From Gymnodinialimonas sp. 57CJ19 (GTDB taxonomy: Bacteria; Pseudomonadota; Alphaproteobacteria; Rhodobacterales; Rhodobacteraceae), in assembly GCF_038396845.1 (NCBI RefSeq), contig NZ_CP151587.1:842001-906000 (forward strand): a DNA stretch of 64,000 nt, written 5' to 3'. Of the stretch, positions 41,101-51,246 are shown piece after piece (the stretch's first letter is position 1; each line of letters starts with the position of its first letter). The position numbers were made by a program, and so were the translations under genes. The notes beneath the pieces are model-generated. The model searched no databases and was not told where the DNA came from. It worked only from the letters and a program-made list of their open reading frames with translations.

Positions 41101-42585
41101 TCAGAGGAACGCGGTCTCCTGAAAAGAGCGTAATTTCCGGCTGTGAAGACGCGCCAAAGGCATGTCGCGCAGGTGTTCCATGGCGCGAATACCGATCTGC
41201 AAATGTCGGGCGACCTGGTCCTTGTAGAAGTCCGAGGCCATGCCGGGCAGCTTCAGCTCTCCGTGCAGGGGCTTGTCGGACACGCACAAAAGCGTGCCGT
41301 AGGGAACGCGGAAGCGGAATCCATTGGCGGCAATCGTGGCGCTTTCCATATCCAGGGCGACAGCGCGCGATTGCGACAGACGCTGCACCGGACCGGATTG
41401 ATCGCGCAGTTCCCAGTTGCGGTTGTCAAAGCTGGCGACAGTGCCGGTGCGCATGATGCGCTTCAGCTCAAACCCTTCCAGCGCGGTCACGTCCGCCACA
41501 GCGGTTTCCAGTGCCACCTGAATTTCGGCAAGGGCCGGGACAGGCACCCAGATCGGCAGATCGTCATCCAGCACTTTATCTTCGCGCAGATACGCATGGG
41601 CGAGCACGAAATCCCCCAAGCGCTGGGAATTGCGAAGGCCCGCGCAATGGCCCACCATCAGCCATGCATGGGGGCGCAGAACCGCGATATGGTCCGTCGC
41701 CGTCTTCGCGTTCGACGGGCCGACGCCGATGTTGACCAAGGTGATCCCCGAGCCATCTTCGCGCACCAGATGATACGTCGGCATCTGCGGCATCTTCGCA
41801 GGCTGCGCGATGGGGGTTTTTGCGTCGGTGATGATCGTGTTCCCGGTGGCGACAAAGCTGGTGTAGCCGCTGTCGGGGTCATCCAGCTGCGCACGGGCGT
41901 AGGCCTCGAACTCATCCACATAGAACTGATAGTTCGTGAACAGAACGTGGTTCTGGAAATGGCTGGGGTCGGTGGCGGTGTAATGGGCCAGCCGCGCAAG
42001 GGAATAGTCGATGCGCTGCGCCGTGAAGGGCGCCAGCGGCCAAGCGCCGTCCTCAAACATGAAGCCGAATCCGTTGACGATATCATCGTTGGTCGTGGCC
42101 AGATCGGGCACGTCGAAAACGTCGCGCAGAACGAAGTCGCCCGCGCCCTCTTGTGGCACGGTGATCGAGGTATCTTGCGCCACGGCAAAGTGGACAGGCA
42201 TCGGTGTCATGGACGGGCCGACATAGATGCTGACGCCATGGTTCTTCAGCAGCAGGTCAATCTGCTGCGTCAGGTAATTCTCGAACAGATCGGGACGGGT
42301 GATTGTCGTGGCATAGGTGCCGGGCTCGGACACATGGCCGAAGGACAAGCGGCTATCGACGGCGGCAAAGGACGTCGTGCGCAGGCGGATCTCGGGGTAA
42401 TAGGCCCGAAACCGCGTGCCCTCGGTCGCGCCATTGGCGAGTGTCTCGGTAAAGTGGTCACATAGAAAGCGCGTGGCCTCCTTATACAGCGCCTGCACCT
42501 GCGCCACGGCGGCGGCGGCTTCGGCGTAGGCCTGAGGCTCGCCGTGGTCAGGGGTCTTGATGTGGAGCGGAGGATGGGTGGTCAT
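41101..42585 (-). CDS. amn: AMP nucleosidase
   Basis: This 494-residue enzyme hydrolyses AMP to adenine and ribose 5-phosphate. The N-terminal domain (YYPEIRLRTTSFAAVDSRLS) is followed by the nucleoside-phosphorylase-like domain (VNIGVGPSNAKTATDHIAVL; WLMVGHCAGLRNSQRLGDFV; ALDMESATIAANGFRFRVPY with the catalytic-type Met-Glu-Ser). It lies 28 bp after adenine deaminase on the same strand, so AMP to adenine to hypoxanthine is encoded together. Confidence 0.95.
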   Translation of the reverse strand: MTTHPPLHIKTPDHGEPQAYAEAAAAVAQVQALYKEATRFLCDHFTETLANGATEGTRFRAYYPEIRLRTTSFAAVDSRLSFGHVSEPGTYATTITRPDLFENYLTQQIDLLLKNHGVSIYVGPSMTPMPVHFAVAQDTSITVPQEGAGDFVLRDVFDVPDLATTNDDIVNGFGFMFEDGAWPLAPFTAQRIDYSLARLAHYTATDPSHFQNHVLFTNYQFYVDEFEAYARAQLDDPDSGYTSFVATGNTIITDAKTPIAQPAKMPQMPTYHLVREDGSGITLVNIGVGPSNAKTATDHIAVLRPHAWLMVGHCAGLRNSQRLGDFVLAHAYLREDKVLDDDLPIWVPVPALAEIQVALETAVADVTALEGFELKRIMRTGTVASFDNRNWELRDQSGPVQRLSQSRAVALDMESATIAANGFRFRVPYGTLLCVSDKPLHGELKLPGMASDFYKDQVARHLQIGIRAMEHLRDMPLARLHSRKLRSFQETAFL

Positions 42586-42613
42586 AAGGTCTCGATCATA
42601 GGTCAGGCCGGCG

Positions 42614-44416
42614 TCATTCTACGATGACATCGGTAAGTTGGAAGGTGCGCACGTCCACAAGGCCAAGGTCGGAAATCCGCAATTCAGGGATCACTACAAG
42701 GGCCAGAAGCGAGTGCTGCATATAGGCGTTGTTCAAAGTGCAGCCTGCGGCCGTCATGGCATCGACAAGCTCGGTTACATTGGCGGCCACCTCGGCGGCG
42801 GGACGGTCGGACATCAGGCCTGCGATGGGCAATTCCACCAGCGCCTTTTCTTCGCCGTCCTGCCAAAGGGTAACGCCGCCGCCGACCTCGCCCAAGCGCA
42901 TGGCGGCTTTCGCCATCATCTCGCGGTCGGTGCCGACAACTATCATATGGTGACTATCGTGCGCCACGGTAGAGGCCATGGCCATTCCGGGCCCGTAGCC
43001 GAAACCGCTGACAACGGCGTTGGTGACCTGTCCCGTGGCCCGGTGGCGTTCCACCAGCGCGATCTGGGCGATGCCACCTTTCTCAGATTGGGCAGGCTCG
43101 ACGATGCCATTGTGCACGGGAAGGTCCAGTTGCAGCGCCTTGGTGGGGGCCTGGTTTTCGACCACGCCAATGACGTTGGCGGTGACTTGGTCGGCATCAG
43201 AGCGGATTTCAAAGTCCGCCGCCGTCAGGGTTTTGCCAAGGTTGACCGATTGGCGCGTATCTTCGGGCCAGTCGAGGTGGGGGCAATCGGCAAGGCATTT
43301 GCCGCCCTCGGCCACTTTCACGCCGCGCCCATAGACGACCTCGACCGGCAGGGTGTTCAGATCGCTGGTCACGATCATATCGGCCCGACGGCCCGGCGCG
43401 ATCTGGCCAATCTCGCGCTCCAGCCCGAAGTGGGTGGCGGTGTTGATCGTCGCCATTTGTAGCGCAATCAGCGGATCACAGCCGCAGTCGATGGCGTGGC
43501 GCACGGCGCGGTTCATGTGGCCGTCTTCCACCAGCGTCTTGGCGAAACAATCATCGGTGCAGATGATCATGTTGCGCGGATCAAGGCCGCGCTCGGTGAT
43601 CGCGGTGATCTGCGACTCGATATCGTACCATGCGGAGCCGAGGCGGATCATCGACCGCATCCCCTGACGCATCCGGGCCACGGCGTCTTTTTCGCAGGTG
43701 CCCTCATGTTCATCGGCGGGGCCGCCGGCCACATAGGCGTGGAAGTTCGGCCCCAGATCCGGAGAGGCATAATGCCCGCCCACGGTCTTGCCCGCGGCCT
43801 GGGTCGCGGCGATCTCGGCCAGCATCTGTTGCGAGCCGTTGATGACGCCGGGGAAGTTCATCATTTCCCCCAGCCCCACGATGCCGGGCCATTGCATGGC
43901 AGCGGTGACATCATCGGGGCCGATTTCAAACCCGGTGGTCTCCAACCCCGGCGCCGAGGGCGCACAGGACGGCATCTGGGTGAACACGTTTATCGGCTGC
44001 ATCAGCGCCTCGTCATGCATCAGGCGAACACCGCGCAGGCCGAAAACATTGGCGATTTCATGGGGGTCGGTGAACATCGACGTGGTGCCGTGGGGAATGA
44101 CAGCACGGGAAAACTCCGCCGGGGTTAGCATCCCTGATTCGATATGCATGTGCCCGTCACAGAGGCCGGGAATCAGGTAGCGGCCAGACAGCTCCTCCAC
44201 TGTCGTGTCCTCGCCGATGCAATGGCTGGCGTCGGGGCCGACATAGGCGAAACGCCCGTGCTTAACGGCGACTTGCCAGCCGTCCATGACCTCACGGGTC
44301 TGGACGAGAACGACACGGGTATCGCGCAGAACCAGATCAGCGGCAGCACGGCCAGCGGCGACGGCAACAAGGTCGCTTGCGACGTCTTGCCAAGAGGGAA
44401 AGGGGGTATGTTCCAT
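42614..44416 (-). CDS. ade: Adenine deaminase
   Basis: This 600-residue amidohydrolase turns adenine into hypoxanthine and ammonia. The metal site begins with PGLCDGHMHIESGML near residue 84. GTTSMFTDPHEIANVFG, the CTDDCFAKTLVEDGHMNRAV segment and MIVVGTDREMM follow the AdeC pattern. The open frame runs 438 bp further upstream to 44854, but that part overlaps the neighbouring gene and has no family likeness; MEHTPFPSW at 44416 is the real start. It forms an operon with amn. Confidence 0.95.
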   Translation of the reverse strand: MEHTPFPSWQDVASDLVAVAAGRAAADLVLRDTRVVLVQTREVMDGWQVAVKHGRFAYVGPDASHCIGEDTTVEELSGRYLIPGLCDGHMHIESGMLTPAEFSRAVIPHGTTSMFTDPHEIANVFGLRGVRLMHDEALMQPINVFTQMPSCAPSAPGLETTGFEIGPDDVTAAMQWPGIVGLGEMMNFPGVINGSQQMLAEIAATQAAGKTVGGHYASPDLGPNFHAYVAGGPADEHEGTCEKDAVARMRQGMRSMIRLGSAWYDIESQITAITERGLDPRNMIICTDDCFAKTLVEDGHMNRAVRHAIDCGCDPLIALQMATINTATHFGLEREIGQIAPGRRADMIVTSDLNTLPVEVVYGRGVKVAEGGKCLADCPHLDWPEDTRQSVNLGKTLTAADFEIRSDADQVTANVIGVVENQAPTKALQLDLPVHNGIVEPAQSEKGGIAQIALVERHRATGQVTNAVVSGFGYGPGMAMASTVAHDSHHMIVVGTDREMMAKAAMRLGEVGGGVTLWQDGEEKALVELPIAGLMSDRPAAEVAANVTELVDAMTAAGCTLNNAYMQHSLLALVVIPELRISDLGLVDVRTFQLTDVIVE

Positions 44417-44531
44417 GTCCCAATTTTGCAGAGCCGAAGGGGCGCTGCAAGTGACGTTTATGTGGCAGGCCCCAACGTCTGGTTCAGGCGTTGGGATTCG
44501 ATATTTATAAAAAGGTGAATGGGGGGTGTGC

Positions 44532-45230
44532 TTAGGCGCGGAGGCGGTTTTTGTGGAGGGCGGTGTAGATCGGCAGCGCCTCTTGCAGGAGGGGTTGCAG
44601 GTGGTCGGGAAGCGTGGGGAGGGGGCCTTCAGCTGCTGCGAAGCCGGTGGATTTATGGACGGCGTCGTACCAATGGGGGGCCCAGGCGCCGTCGTAGGGT
44701 TTGGGGCCTTTGGACCAGGAGAGCATGGCGGGGTCGAAGGGCAGGTCGATGGCGGCGCACAGCGCGCGCAGCATGGCCTCGGGGTTGGCGCGGATATCGG
44801 CACTGTCGATGATCGGGCCGGGAAGGGCCGCGTGGATGCGTTCCGCCTGGGCAAAGCCGATATCGTCCAGCGTGATGGCGACGTCGTTCTTGACGGCGTA
44901 GCTGGCGATCACACGGGCCGGGTGGCGCAGAAGGTGGACGTTTGCGCAGTCCCTGGCCCAATCCAGAGGGAACGAGGGCAGCATGTGGTGGGCCATGACC
45001 TTGAGGTATTGCACCGGCTTGGCCGGGGTTGAGAGGGCCGCCACCACGCGGGCGGGGTCGGTCGGTTGGCTGGAAAGGATGGCGTCCTGCATCGGATGTT
45101 CCACGCCCGATTGCGCCAGATAGGCGGCGTAGAAAGGTTCATCCACAGCAACGCAATCGGCGCGGTTGCCGAAGGCATAGAGCATGGCCGTTGACAGATT
45201 TCGCGGGCCGGACCACATGGCGATACGCAT
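44532..45230 (-). CDS. Sulfotransferase-like P-loop protein
   Basis: This 232-residue protein starts [20 protein letters not shown], the 5'-PSB-type loop of sulfotransferase-like proteins, and has [19 protein letters not shown] text ([20 protein letters not shown]), the 3'-phosphate-binding motif. Many proteobacterial members lack proven sulfotransferase activity. ATG 45230 has GGAGG 5 nt upstream. It is upstream of ade on the same strand, but a 115-bp gap separates them. Confidence 0.75.
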   Translation of the reverse strand: MRIAMWSGPRNLSTAMLYAFGNRADCVAVDEPFYAAYLAQSGVEHPMQDAILSSQPTDPARVVAALSTPAKPVQYLKVMAHHMLPSFPLDWARDCANVHLLRHPARVIASYAVKNDVAITLDDIGFAQAERIHAALPGPIIDSADIRANPEAMLRALCAAIDLPFDPAMLSWSKGPKPYDGAWAPHWYDAVHKSTGFAAAEGPLPTLPDHLQPLLQEALPIYTALHKNRLRA

Positions 45231-45324
45231 AGACACCTCCGTTCATTTCCGCGTGAGATCACACCCCTCGGGCTTGCAATGCAAGAGCACTTTGAGGAGC
45301 CTTGTGAAAGAAACGGAGGTGCCC

Positions 45325-46005
45325 ATGCCCAGAAGCCCGATCAACGAGAGCATCAAGCCCATCGCCCTGGCCCTTGCGATCCTTGCGGGGGCGGTATTGC
45401 ACGGCGGTCGCGCCCATGCCGAAGACATCCGGACCACGGTTGTGGCGGGGGGGTGCTTTTGGTGTGTCGAGAGCGATTTTGAGGGCGTTAACGGCGTGAT
45501 CGAAGTTGTGTCCGGCTTCGCGGGCGGCAGCGTGGCGAACCCGTCGTACCGCGATGTCGTGAGCGGTGGCACCGGCCATCTGGAGGTCGCGCAGATCACC
45601 TATGATGCCGATGTGTTGCCCTATGCGGGGCTGTTGCGGTTGTTCCTGCGCTCCATTGATCCGCTGGACGCGGACGGGCAGTTTTGCGATCGGGGCCACA
45701 GTTATACGACCGCGATTTTCGTGGATGACGCGCGGGAGCGGGATATCGCCCGCGGCGCAATCATGGAGGCCGAGGGCAGTCTTGGCCAAAGCATCGTGAC
45801 CCCGATCCTTGATGCCGCGCCGTTCTACGCAGCGGAGGACTACCATCAGGATTACTACCGCTCGGACGCCTTGGTTCTGACGCGTTTTGGCCCGCGCCGG
45901 AAGTCGGTGGCGTATGAGCTGTATCGCGCCGCCTGCGGGCGCGATCAGCGGGTGTTGGATGTCTGGGGATCAGAAGCGGCCTTTGCGGCGGCGCATCTGA
46001 ATTGA
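45325..46005 (+). CDS. msrA: Exported peptide methionine sulfoxide reductase A
   Basis: This 226-residue protein repairs methionine-S-sulfoxide. The catalytic motif is [11 protein letters not shown] near residue 45, with [14 protein letters not shown] and YHQDYYRSD further on. An N-terminal signal peptide ([21 protein letters not shown]) marks it as periplasmic. ATG 45325 has GGAGGT close upstream; the longer open frame lacks sense. Recycling cysteines may be the later C in AACGRD. Confidence 0.93.
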   Translation: MPRSPINESIKPIALALAILAGAVLHGGRAHAEDIRTTVVAGGCFWCVESDFEGVNGVIEVVSGFAGGSVANPSYRDVVSGGTGHLEVAQITYDADVLPYAGLLRLFLRSIDPLDADGQFCDRGHSYTTAIFVDDARERDIARGAIMEAEGSLGQSIVTPILDAAPFYAAEDYHQDYYRSDALVLTRFGPRRKSVAYELYRAACGRDQRVLDVWGSEAAFAAAHLN

Positions 46006-46044
46006 TTTACCGTTGATATGCCCGCCGAGGGGCACACGCGCGCG

Positions 46045-46060
46045 CCCCGGGCCGAGGCCC
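46045..46060. terminator. GC stem between convergent msrA and yggT
   Basis: CCGGGCC and GGCCCGG form a perfect 7-bp stem with a 2-nt loop. No T-run follows, so the call as a terminator is weak. Confidence 0.3.
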
Positions 46061-46063
46061 GGT

Positions 46064-46351
46064 CTACAGGAAGACGGCCACGTTGTTGCGTAGGATGATC
46101 TCTAGGGCATAGAGGCCGAGGATCACCACCAGGGGCGCAAGATCAAGCCCGCCCATGTTCGGCAGGAAGCGCCGGATCGGGTCGTAGATCGGTTGCAGGA
46201 GGCGGTTCAGCCCGTCCCAAATCTGCGCCACGATGGGCTGGTGCATGTTCAAGACGCCGAAGTTGATCAGCCAGGACATGATGATATGGGCGATCACGAT
46301 GAATTTCACGACGCCGATCAAAAGCAGCAGGATCTGAAACAAAGAGGTCAT
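46064..46351 (-). CDS. YggT family membrane protein
   Basis: This 95-residue protein has two hydrophobic segments (FQILLLLIGVVKFIVIAHII and LAPLVVILGLYALEIIL) separated by the YggT signature LNRLLQPIYDPIRRFLPNMG. ATG 46351 begins the family; the upstream open frame is basic read-through. YggT proteins are linked to osmotic or division-related membrane functions, without a firm mechanism. Confidence 0.92.
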   Translation of the reverse strand: MTSLFQILLLLIGVVKFIVIAHIIMSWLINFGVLNMHQPIVAQIWDGLNRLLQPIYDPIRRFLPNMGGLDLAPLVVILGLYALEIILRNNVAVFL

Positions 46352-46491
46352 GGGCAAAGGTTCCGCGTTCGTGTGAGTTGCTTGCCAAATAGGGGCGCGG
46401 GTCTTTGGCTGCAAGCGGCGATGCGGCGCGGCACGGGTTTTGACGTAGCGATGCCCTTGCACTTGGCAGCGGTTGGCGCGATGCAGCGGCC

Positions 46492-47022
46492 ATGTATCCA
46501 TTCCTCAGACTTGGCAGCGTCATGCTGCGCGAAAGCCGTCTTCCCTCGATGGGGATTTACGACACCCATAAGATGTCGATGACCTGCTTACCCGTTGATA
46601 TTGACGGGTTTATGGAGATGAACAACGGCCGCATCCTGACCCTGTTTGATCTGGGGCGCTTTGCTTTGTCGATCCGTATCGGGCTGATGGATGTCCTGAA
46701 GCAACAGAAGTGGGGGCTGGTCGTTGCGGGCTCTACCGTGCGCTATCGGTCGCGGATCACGCCGCTTCAGAAATTCGAGATGCGGACGCGGTTTCTGGGG
46801 TGGGATGAGAGGTTTTTCTACCTGGAACAAGCGATGTGGCGCGGCGATACCTGCTGCAACCACGCGTTGTTGCGCACGGGCGTGACGGCCAACGGGCGGT
46901 TGGCGCCGGTCGATGATGTGGCAAAGGCGCTGGGGGTCGAGGGCGAAAGTCGCCCGCTTCCGGCATGGGCCACCGCCTGGGCTGAGGCGGACAAGACACG
47001 GATCTGGCCGCCCGAGTTCTAG
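46492..47022 (+). CDS. Hotdog-fold acyl-CoA thioesterase-like protein
   Basis: This 176-residue protein has the 4HBT_2-like pattern: MTCLPVDIDGFMEMNNGRIL, FDLGRFALSIRIGLMDVLKQ, GLVVAGSTVRYRSRITPLQK and FEMRTRFLGWDERFFYLEQA. The D-x-D-x-F-x-E-M-N-N motif includes the usual active-site acidic residue. It is cytoplasmic. The acyl substrate is unknown. The start may be ATG 46492 or a later Met. Confidence 0.82.
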   Translation: MYPFLRLGSVMLRESRLPSMGIYDTHKMSMTCLPVDIDGFMEMNNGRILTLFDLGRFALSIRIGLMDVLKQQKWGLVVAGSTVRYRSRITPLQKFEMRTRFLGWDERFFYLEQAMWRGDTCCNHALLRTGVTANGRLAPVDDVAKALGVEGESRPLPAWATAWAEADKTRIWPPEF

Positions 47023-47079
47023 GCACACGCTTGGCGATGGACAAACGCCGCCCGGCGCAGGACAGTGCGAGGCATGATT

Positions 47080-48435
47080 ATGACCGCTCCCGCCTCTGAA
47101 ACTGCCTCCGGCCTTCGCAAACGTATCGTGGGATGGTGGGCGTTCGACTGGGCAAGCCAGCCGTATAACACGTTGCTGCTGACCTTCATCTTCGGCCCCT
47201 ATGTGAACGAGCTTCTGGGCGACGGCACCCAGGCGCAGACGGCTTGGGGATACGGCGTTGGCATTGCGGGATTCCTGATCGCCATTTCCGCACCGTTTCT
47301 TGGCGCGATGGCCGACCTTTCGGGGCGGCGGATGCCATTTATCAGGCTGTTTTCCGTGATGTATTTCGTCGGCGCCTACGGCTTGTGGTGGGCCGCGCCG
47401 GGGGATTTCAACCTGCTGCTAACGCTGATTTTCTTCGCGATCGGCCTGATCGGGATGGAGTTCGCGACAATCTTCACCAATGCGATGCTACCCAGCCTTG
47501 GCCCGAAAGAAGACATCGGGCGGATCTCAGGTTCGGGCTTTGCCTGGGGCTATGTGGGCGGCTTGGTGGCCCTTGTCTTGATGCTGTTTTTCTTCGCCGA
47601 AAGCGCCGAGACGGGCACAACCCTTTTGGGGATCGAGCCGATCCTCGGCCTTGATGCCGAGGCACGCGAAGGCACGCGGGCCGTTGGTCCCCTGACCGCG
47701 ATCTGGTTTGCCATTGGCATGATCCCCTTCTTTTTATGGGTGCGTGACACGCCGCTTCCCGGGGCGGTGCCGATGGGGCACGCCCTGCGCGGGGCGATGC
47801 CTGCGCTGATGAAGACCCTGCGCCGGCTGCCGTCGGAGAAGCCGCTAATGGCCTATCTGGCCTCGTCCATGTTCTACCGCGACGCGCTGAACGGGATGTA
47901 TGTGTTTGGCGGTATCTATGCCTCGGGCGTGCTGGGGTGGAGCGTGGTGGACGTTGGCATCTTCGGCATCCTCGCCATTTTGACGGGGGCGTTCTTTTCG
48001 TGGCTCGGCGGGCGGGCAGACGGGCGCTTTGGGCCTAAACCGGTGATTGTCGTGAACGTGGTCATGCTGACGTTCGTGGCATTGGCGGTGGTGTTCATCA
48101 GCCGCGACAGCGTCTTGGGTATCCCCGTGGCCGAGGGCTCCTCTCTGCCCGATATCGCCTTCTACATCCTTGGCGCTTTCATCGGCGCTTGCGGCGGCGC
48201 GTTGCAGTCATCGTCGCGGACGATGTTGGTGCGCCAAGCCTACCCCGATCGCATGACCGAGGCCTTTGGCCTTTATGCGCTGGCGGGAAAGGCGACCTCT
48301 TTCATCGCGCCTTTGTCGATCGGATTTGTCACGCAAATGTCGGGCAGCCAGCAGGTGGGGGTTGTGCCGCTGGTGGTTTTGTTCACGATTGGTCTGATCC
48401 TGCTGTATTTTGTGGATCCCGAAGGCCGAAACTAA
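47080..48435 (+). CDS. MFS transporter, UMF1/Atg22-like
   Basis: This polytopic protein of about 451 residues has twelve membrane helices. It opens with KRIVGWWAFDWASQPYNTLL, the signature of the UMF1 (Atg22-like) branch of the MFS, and has MADLSGRRMPFIRLFSVMYF for the MFS motif A. GALQSSSRTMLVRQAYPDRM is in the second half. ATG 47080 is favoured by CGAGG 7 nt upstream. The family is thought to move amino acids or small solutes; the substrate is unknown. Confidence 0.9.
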   Translation: MTAPASETASGLRKRIVGWWAFDWASQPYNTLLLTFIFGPYVNELLGDGTQAQTAWGYGVGIAGFLIAISAPFLGAMADLSGRRMPFIRLFSVMYFVGAYGLWWAAPGDFNLLLTLIFFAIGLIGMEFATIFTNAMLPSLGPKEDIGRISGSGFAWGYVGGLVALVLMLFFFAESAETGTTLLGIEPILGLDAEAREGTRAVGPLTAIWFAIGMIPFFLWVRDTPLPGAVPMGHALRGAMPALMKTLRRLPSEKPLMAYLASSMFYRDALNGMYVFGGIYASGVLGWSVVDVGIFGILAILTGAFFSWLGGRADGRFGPKPVIVVNVVMLTFVALAVVFISRDSVLGIPVAEGSSLPDIAFYILGAFIGACGGALQSSSRTMLVRQAYPDRMTEAFGLYALAGKATSFIAPLSIGFVTQMSGSQQVGVVPLVVLFTIGLILLYFVDPEGRN

Positions 48436-48452
48436 TTTCAGGAGATATCGAT

Positions 48453-49352
48453 ATGAAACGATGGTTCCCCTTTGCATTGATGTTCTTGGCTGCCTGTGGG
48501 GCGGGCGGGCCTACGGTGGAATTGACCGCGACCCAGTCGCGCAGCGAAGGCCGGCAATACTTCGGCGCGGAGACCACCGGTTCCGGCGGCGAGAGCGAGG
48601 TGATTGGATTTTACTCCAACGGGTGCGTAGCCGGCGCGCAACAATTGCCCGAAACGGGGCCGACGTGGCAGTCCATGCGCCTGTCGCGGAACCGCAGCTG
48701 GGGCCATTCGGAGCTGATTGATTATGTCGAGACCCTGTCCGCGAATGTGGCGCGCAATACGGCGTGGGACGGGCTCTATGTTGGCGATATGTCGCAACCG
48801 CGCGGCGGGCCGATGCTGACAGGTCACGCCAGCCACCAAAGCGGCCTGGATGCGGATATCTGGATGCTGCCCGCCACGGATCTGACCCTGACAAGGGAGG
48901 AACGGGAAAACCTGTCCTCTATCTCGGTCCGGGCGGAACGGGGCGCATCGGTGAATGGCAACTGGACCGCCGATCATGCCGAAGTGTTGCGCCTTGCCGC
49001 CACCGACCCCCGCGTTGCGCGCATTTTCGTGACGACGGGCGTGAAAGTCTGGCTGTGCCAGAATGTCACCGGGGATCGCAGCTGGCTGTCGCACATCCGC
49101 CCTGCCACAGGGCATCACTACCATTTCCACGTGCGTCTTCAGTGCCCCGATGGGGACCGCAATTGCCAGAATCAGGCCTTGCCCCAGGGCGATGGCTGCC
49201 AAGAGGCCTATGACCGGGCCGAGCGTATCAGGAACCCGCCGCCTCCCGGCCCGCCCAACAATGATCCGCCCCCCGCCAGCCCCCCTTCGGGCATGCGCGT
49301 GGCCCTTGGGAACATGCCAAACCAATGCGCCGCAATCCTCAGCGGGTTCTGA
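48453..49352 (+). CDS. mepA: Penicillin-insensitive murein endopeptidase
   Basis: This 299-residue enzyme has a lipoprotein-type signal (FALMFLAACGAGG, cleavage before the Cys). The LAS-family zinc motif GHASHQSGLDADIWML (H-x6-D) is near residue 125, and the last ligand lies in PATGHHYHFHVRL. It cuts D-Ala-DAP cross-links in peptidoglycan. ATG 48453 has AGGAG upstream. A proline-rich tail follows the domain. Its end overlaps the next gene by 28 bp. Confidence 0.95.
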   Translation: MKRWFPFALMFLAACGAGGPTVELTATQSRSEGRQYFGAETTGSGGESEVIGFYSNGCVAGAQQLPETGPTWQSMRLSRNRSWGHSELIDYVETLSANVARNTAWDGLYVGDMSQPRGGPMLTGHASHQSGLDADIWMLPATDLTLTREERENLSSISVRAERGASVNGNWTADHAEVLRLAATDPRVARIFVTTGVKVWLCQNVTGDRSWLSHIRPATGHHYHFHVRLQCPDGDRNCQNQALPQGDGCQEAYDRAERIRNPPPPGPPNNDPPPASPPSGMRVALGNMPNQCAAILSGF

Positions 49353-50218
49353 TCGCCGCCTTTGCCGCGCTTTTGCAATTCTCTCCGGTCGCCGCGCAGG
49401 CGGTGTTTCGGGGCGAAGTGCATCTTGAAGCGACGGCAGAGGCATCCCGGTTCGGGGGGCTTTCCGCCATCGAGATGTCCGAGGAAGGCACCACTGCGCT
49501 GGTGCTTTCGGACAGGGGAATGCTGTTCGACCTGTCCCTGACCCGCGCCGCCGGGGCGATCACGGATGTCACCGTGTGCTGTGGCGCAAGGATCACCTGG
49601 GACGGAGGTGTTCACCTCAGCACGGCGCAACGCGACAGCGAAGGCTTGGCGATCTTGCCAAGTGGCGAGATTGTCATTTCCTTTGAAGGCCAAGGCTTCG
49701 CCCGCCTTGCCGTGCATCGCCGCGACGGGGTGCAAACCCGCACCTTCCCCGAAGTGCCCGGCGTTGCCGTCTTGCCCCCCAACGGCGCGTTTGAAGGCGT
49801 TGCCGCCGATGCGCGGGGGCGGCTTTATACCCTGCCTGAGGCGATGCCGGGCCAAGGCCCCATTCCCCTGCTGCGGCTCGACCGGGGCCGGTGGAGCCTT
49901 TTTGCACAATTGCCCCGATCGTCGGGTTGGTCCCCCGTGGCCCTCGATTTCGACGACCGCGGGCGTCTTTACCTGCTGGAGCGCCGCGTCGTGGTGCCGT
50001 TCGGTCTTTCGTCTCGGCTGACGCGTTTTGACGTTGCACCAGCCGGGCTGTCAGGGGCCGAGGTTCTGTTACACAGCCGCACCGGTCGCCATGGCAACCT
50101 GGAGGGGCTGAGCATCTGGCGCGACGGGCAGGGGCAGCTTGTCGCCACCATGGTCAGTGACGACAATTTCTTGGCCATGCTGAACACAACCTTGGTGGAA
50201 TACTCCCTGCCGGATTAA
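49325..50218 (+). CDS. Esterase-like activity of phytase family protein, exported
   Basis: This 297-residue protein has an N-terminal signal (VLIAAFAALLQFSPVAAQA) and a beta-propeller-like domain with FGGLSAIEMSEEGTTALVLS, AQRDSEGLAILPSGEIVISF and NGAFEGVAADARGRLY. The last fits the DUF for phytase-like esterases. The S-D and E-G-L motifs are present. It acts outside the cytoplasm. The substrate is unknown. The stop overlaps that of the convergent LOG-family gene. Confidence 0.82.
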   Translation: MRRNPQRVLIAAFAALLQFSPVAAQAVFRGEVHLEATAEASRFGGLSAIEMSEEGTTALVLSDRGMLFDLSLTRAAGAITDVTVCCGARITWDGGVHLSTAQRDSEGLAILPSGEIVISFEGQGFARLAVHRRDGVQTRTFPEVPGVAVLPPNGAFEGVAADARGRLYTLPEAMPGQGPIPLLRLDRGRWSLFAQLPRSSGWSPVALDFDDRGRLYLLERRVVVPFGLSSRLTRFDVAPAGLSGAEVLLHSRTGRHGNLEGLSIWRDGQGQLVATMVSDDNFLAMLNTTLVEYSLPD

Positions 50219-51054
50219 CGGCCCGGGATCTCTCCGCGTTTGCCCGACAACGTCCAGCCGTCGATCACGTCCAGCGCGTCTTGGGCGGTTTCCACGAAGC
50301 GGAACAGGTTCAGGTCATCGGCCGAAATCGTGCCCGCCCGGACCAGCGCGTCCCAGTTGATGATCTCGCGCCAGAATTCCTCTCCGAACAGCAGAACCGG
50401 CACCTGCTCCATCCGGCCGGTCTGGATCAGGGTCAGCGCCTCGAAAGTCTCGTCCATGGTGCCAAAACCGCCGGGGAAGACGGCAATCGCCTTGGCCCGC
50501 ATCAGGAAGTGCATCTTGCGGATCGCGAAGTAGTGGAAGTTGAAGCACAGCTCCGGCGTGACGTAGTGGTTCGGCTCTTGTTCATGGGGCAGCACGATGT
50601 TGAGCCCGATGGATTTGCCACCCGCCTCCATCGCGCCACGGTTGCCAGCCTCCATCACACCGGGGCCGCCACCGGTCACCACGACGTTCTCGGTGCAATC
50701 GCTGGTCAGCGAGCGTTCGGTGATTACACGGGCAAACTCCTGCGCTTCCTCATAGTATTTCGACATGTCGCGCAGGGTGTCACTGCGGGCGCCATCGCGG
50801 TCTGCGGGGCGGGGAATGCGGGCACCGCCGAACAGAACGATCGTGGATTTGATCTTGTGGGCATCGAGGCCAAGTTCCGGCTTCAGCAATTCCAATTGCA
50901 GACGCACGGGGCGCAGTTCATCCCGGCACAGAAAATCCTCATCGGTGAAGGCCAACCGATAAGAGGGCGATTGCGCCTGCGGCGTATCCGGCAGTCTTTG
51001 GGTATCCACGCGATCTTGATGGGCATCGCGAAGGGGGTGGCGTTCGTTTGTCAT
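50215..51054 (-). CDS. LOG-family nucleotide phosphoribohydrolase-like protein
   Basis: This 279-residue Rossmann-fold protein has the LOG marks VVTGGGPGVMEAGNRGAMEA and AVFPGGFGTMDETFEALTLI (PGGxGTxxE). The N-terminal 70 residues are an extra segment found in alphaproteobacterial members. Proteins of this fold hydrolyse the N-glycosidic bond of AMP or cytokinin nucleotides. The exact substrate is not known. Confidence 0.88.
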   Translation of the reverse strand: MTNERHPLRDAHQDRVDTQRLPDTPQAQSPSYRLAFTDEDFLCRDELRPVRLQLELLKPELGLDAHKIKSTIVLFGGARIPRPADRDGARSDTLRDMSKYYEEAQEFARVITERSLTSDCTENVVVTGGGPGVMEAGNRGAMEAGGKSIGLNIVLPHEQEPNHYVTPELCFNFHYFAIRKMHFLMRAKAIAVFPGGFGTMDETFEALTLIQTGRMEQVPVLLFGEEFWREIINWDALVRAGTISADDLNLFRFVETAQDALDVIDGWTLSGKRGEIPGR

Positions 51055-51246
51055 GTTGGGTGGTCCCGAAAAGTCCTGTTTGCGGTACTCTATGGCAGAA
51101 ATCGCCCAAGCTGAATCACAATCGCGGACCTGAAAAGAAGTCGCCCGCAGAAACCATGGCTTTGCGCCAACTATGGTTTCCCGTAGTTGAGGGGCAGGGG
51201 CGAGCCTTTACCCTTGGGCGACGCGATCTGGCATCTGGAAGGTTTG

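Noticed and set aside
44417..44854. N-terminal extension of adenine deaminase by about 146 residues
   Set aside because: It is in the antisense-free shadow of the neighbouring sulfotransferase-like gene on the same strand but another frame, is Pro/Ser/Thr-rich, and has no family likeness. AdeC proteins begin near 44416.
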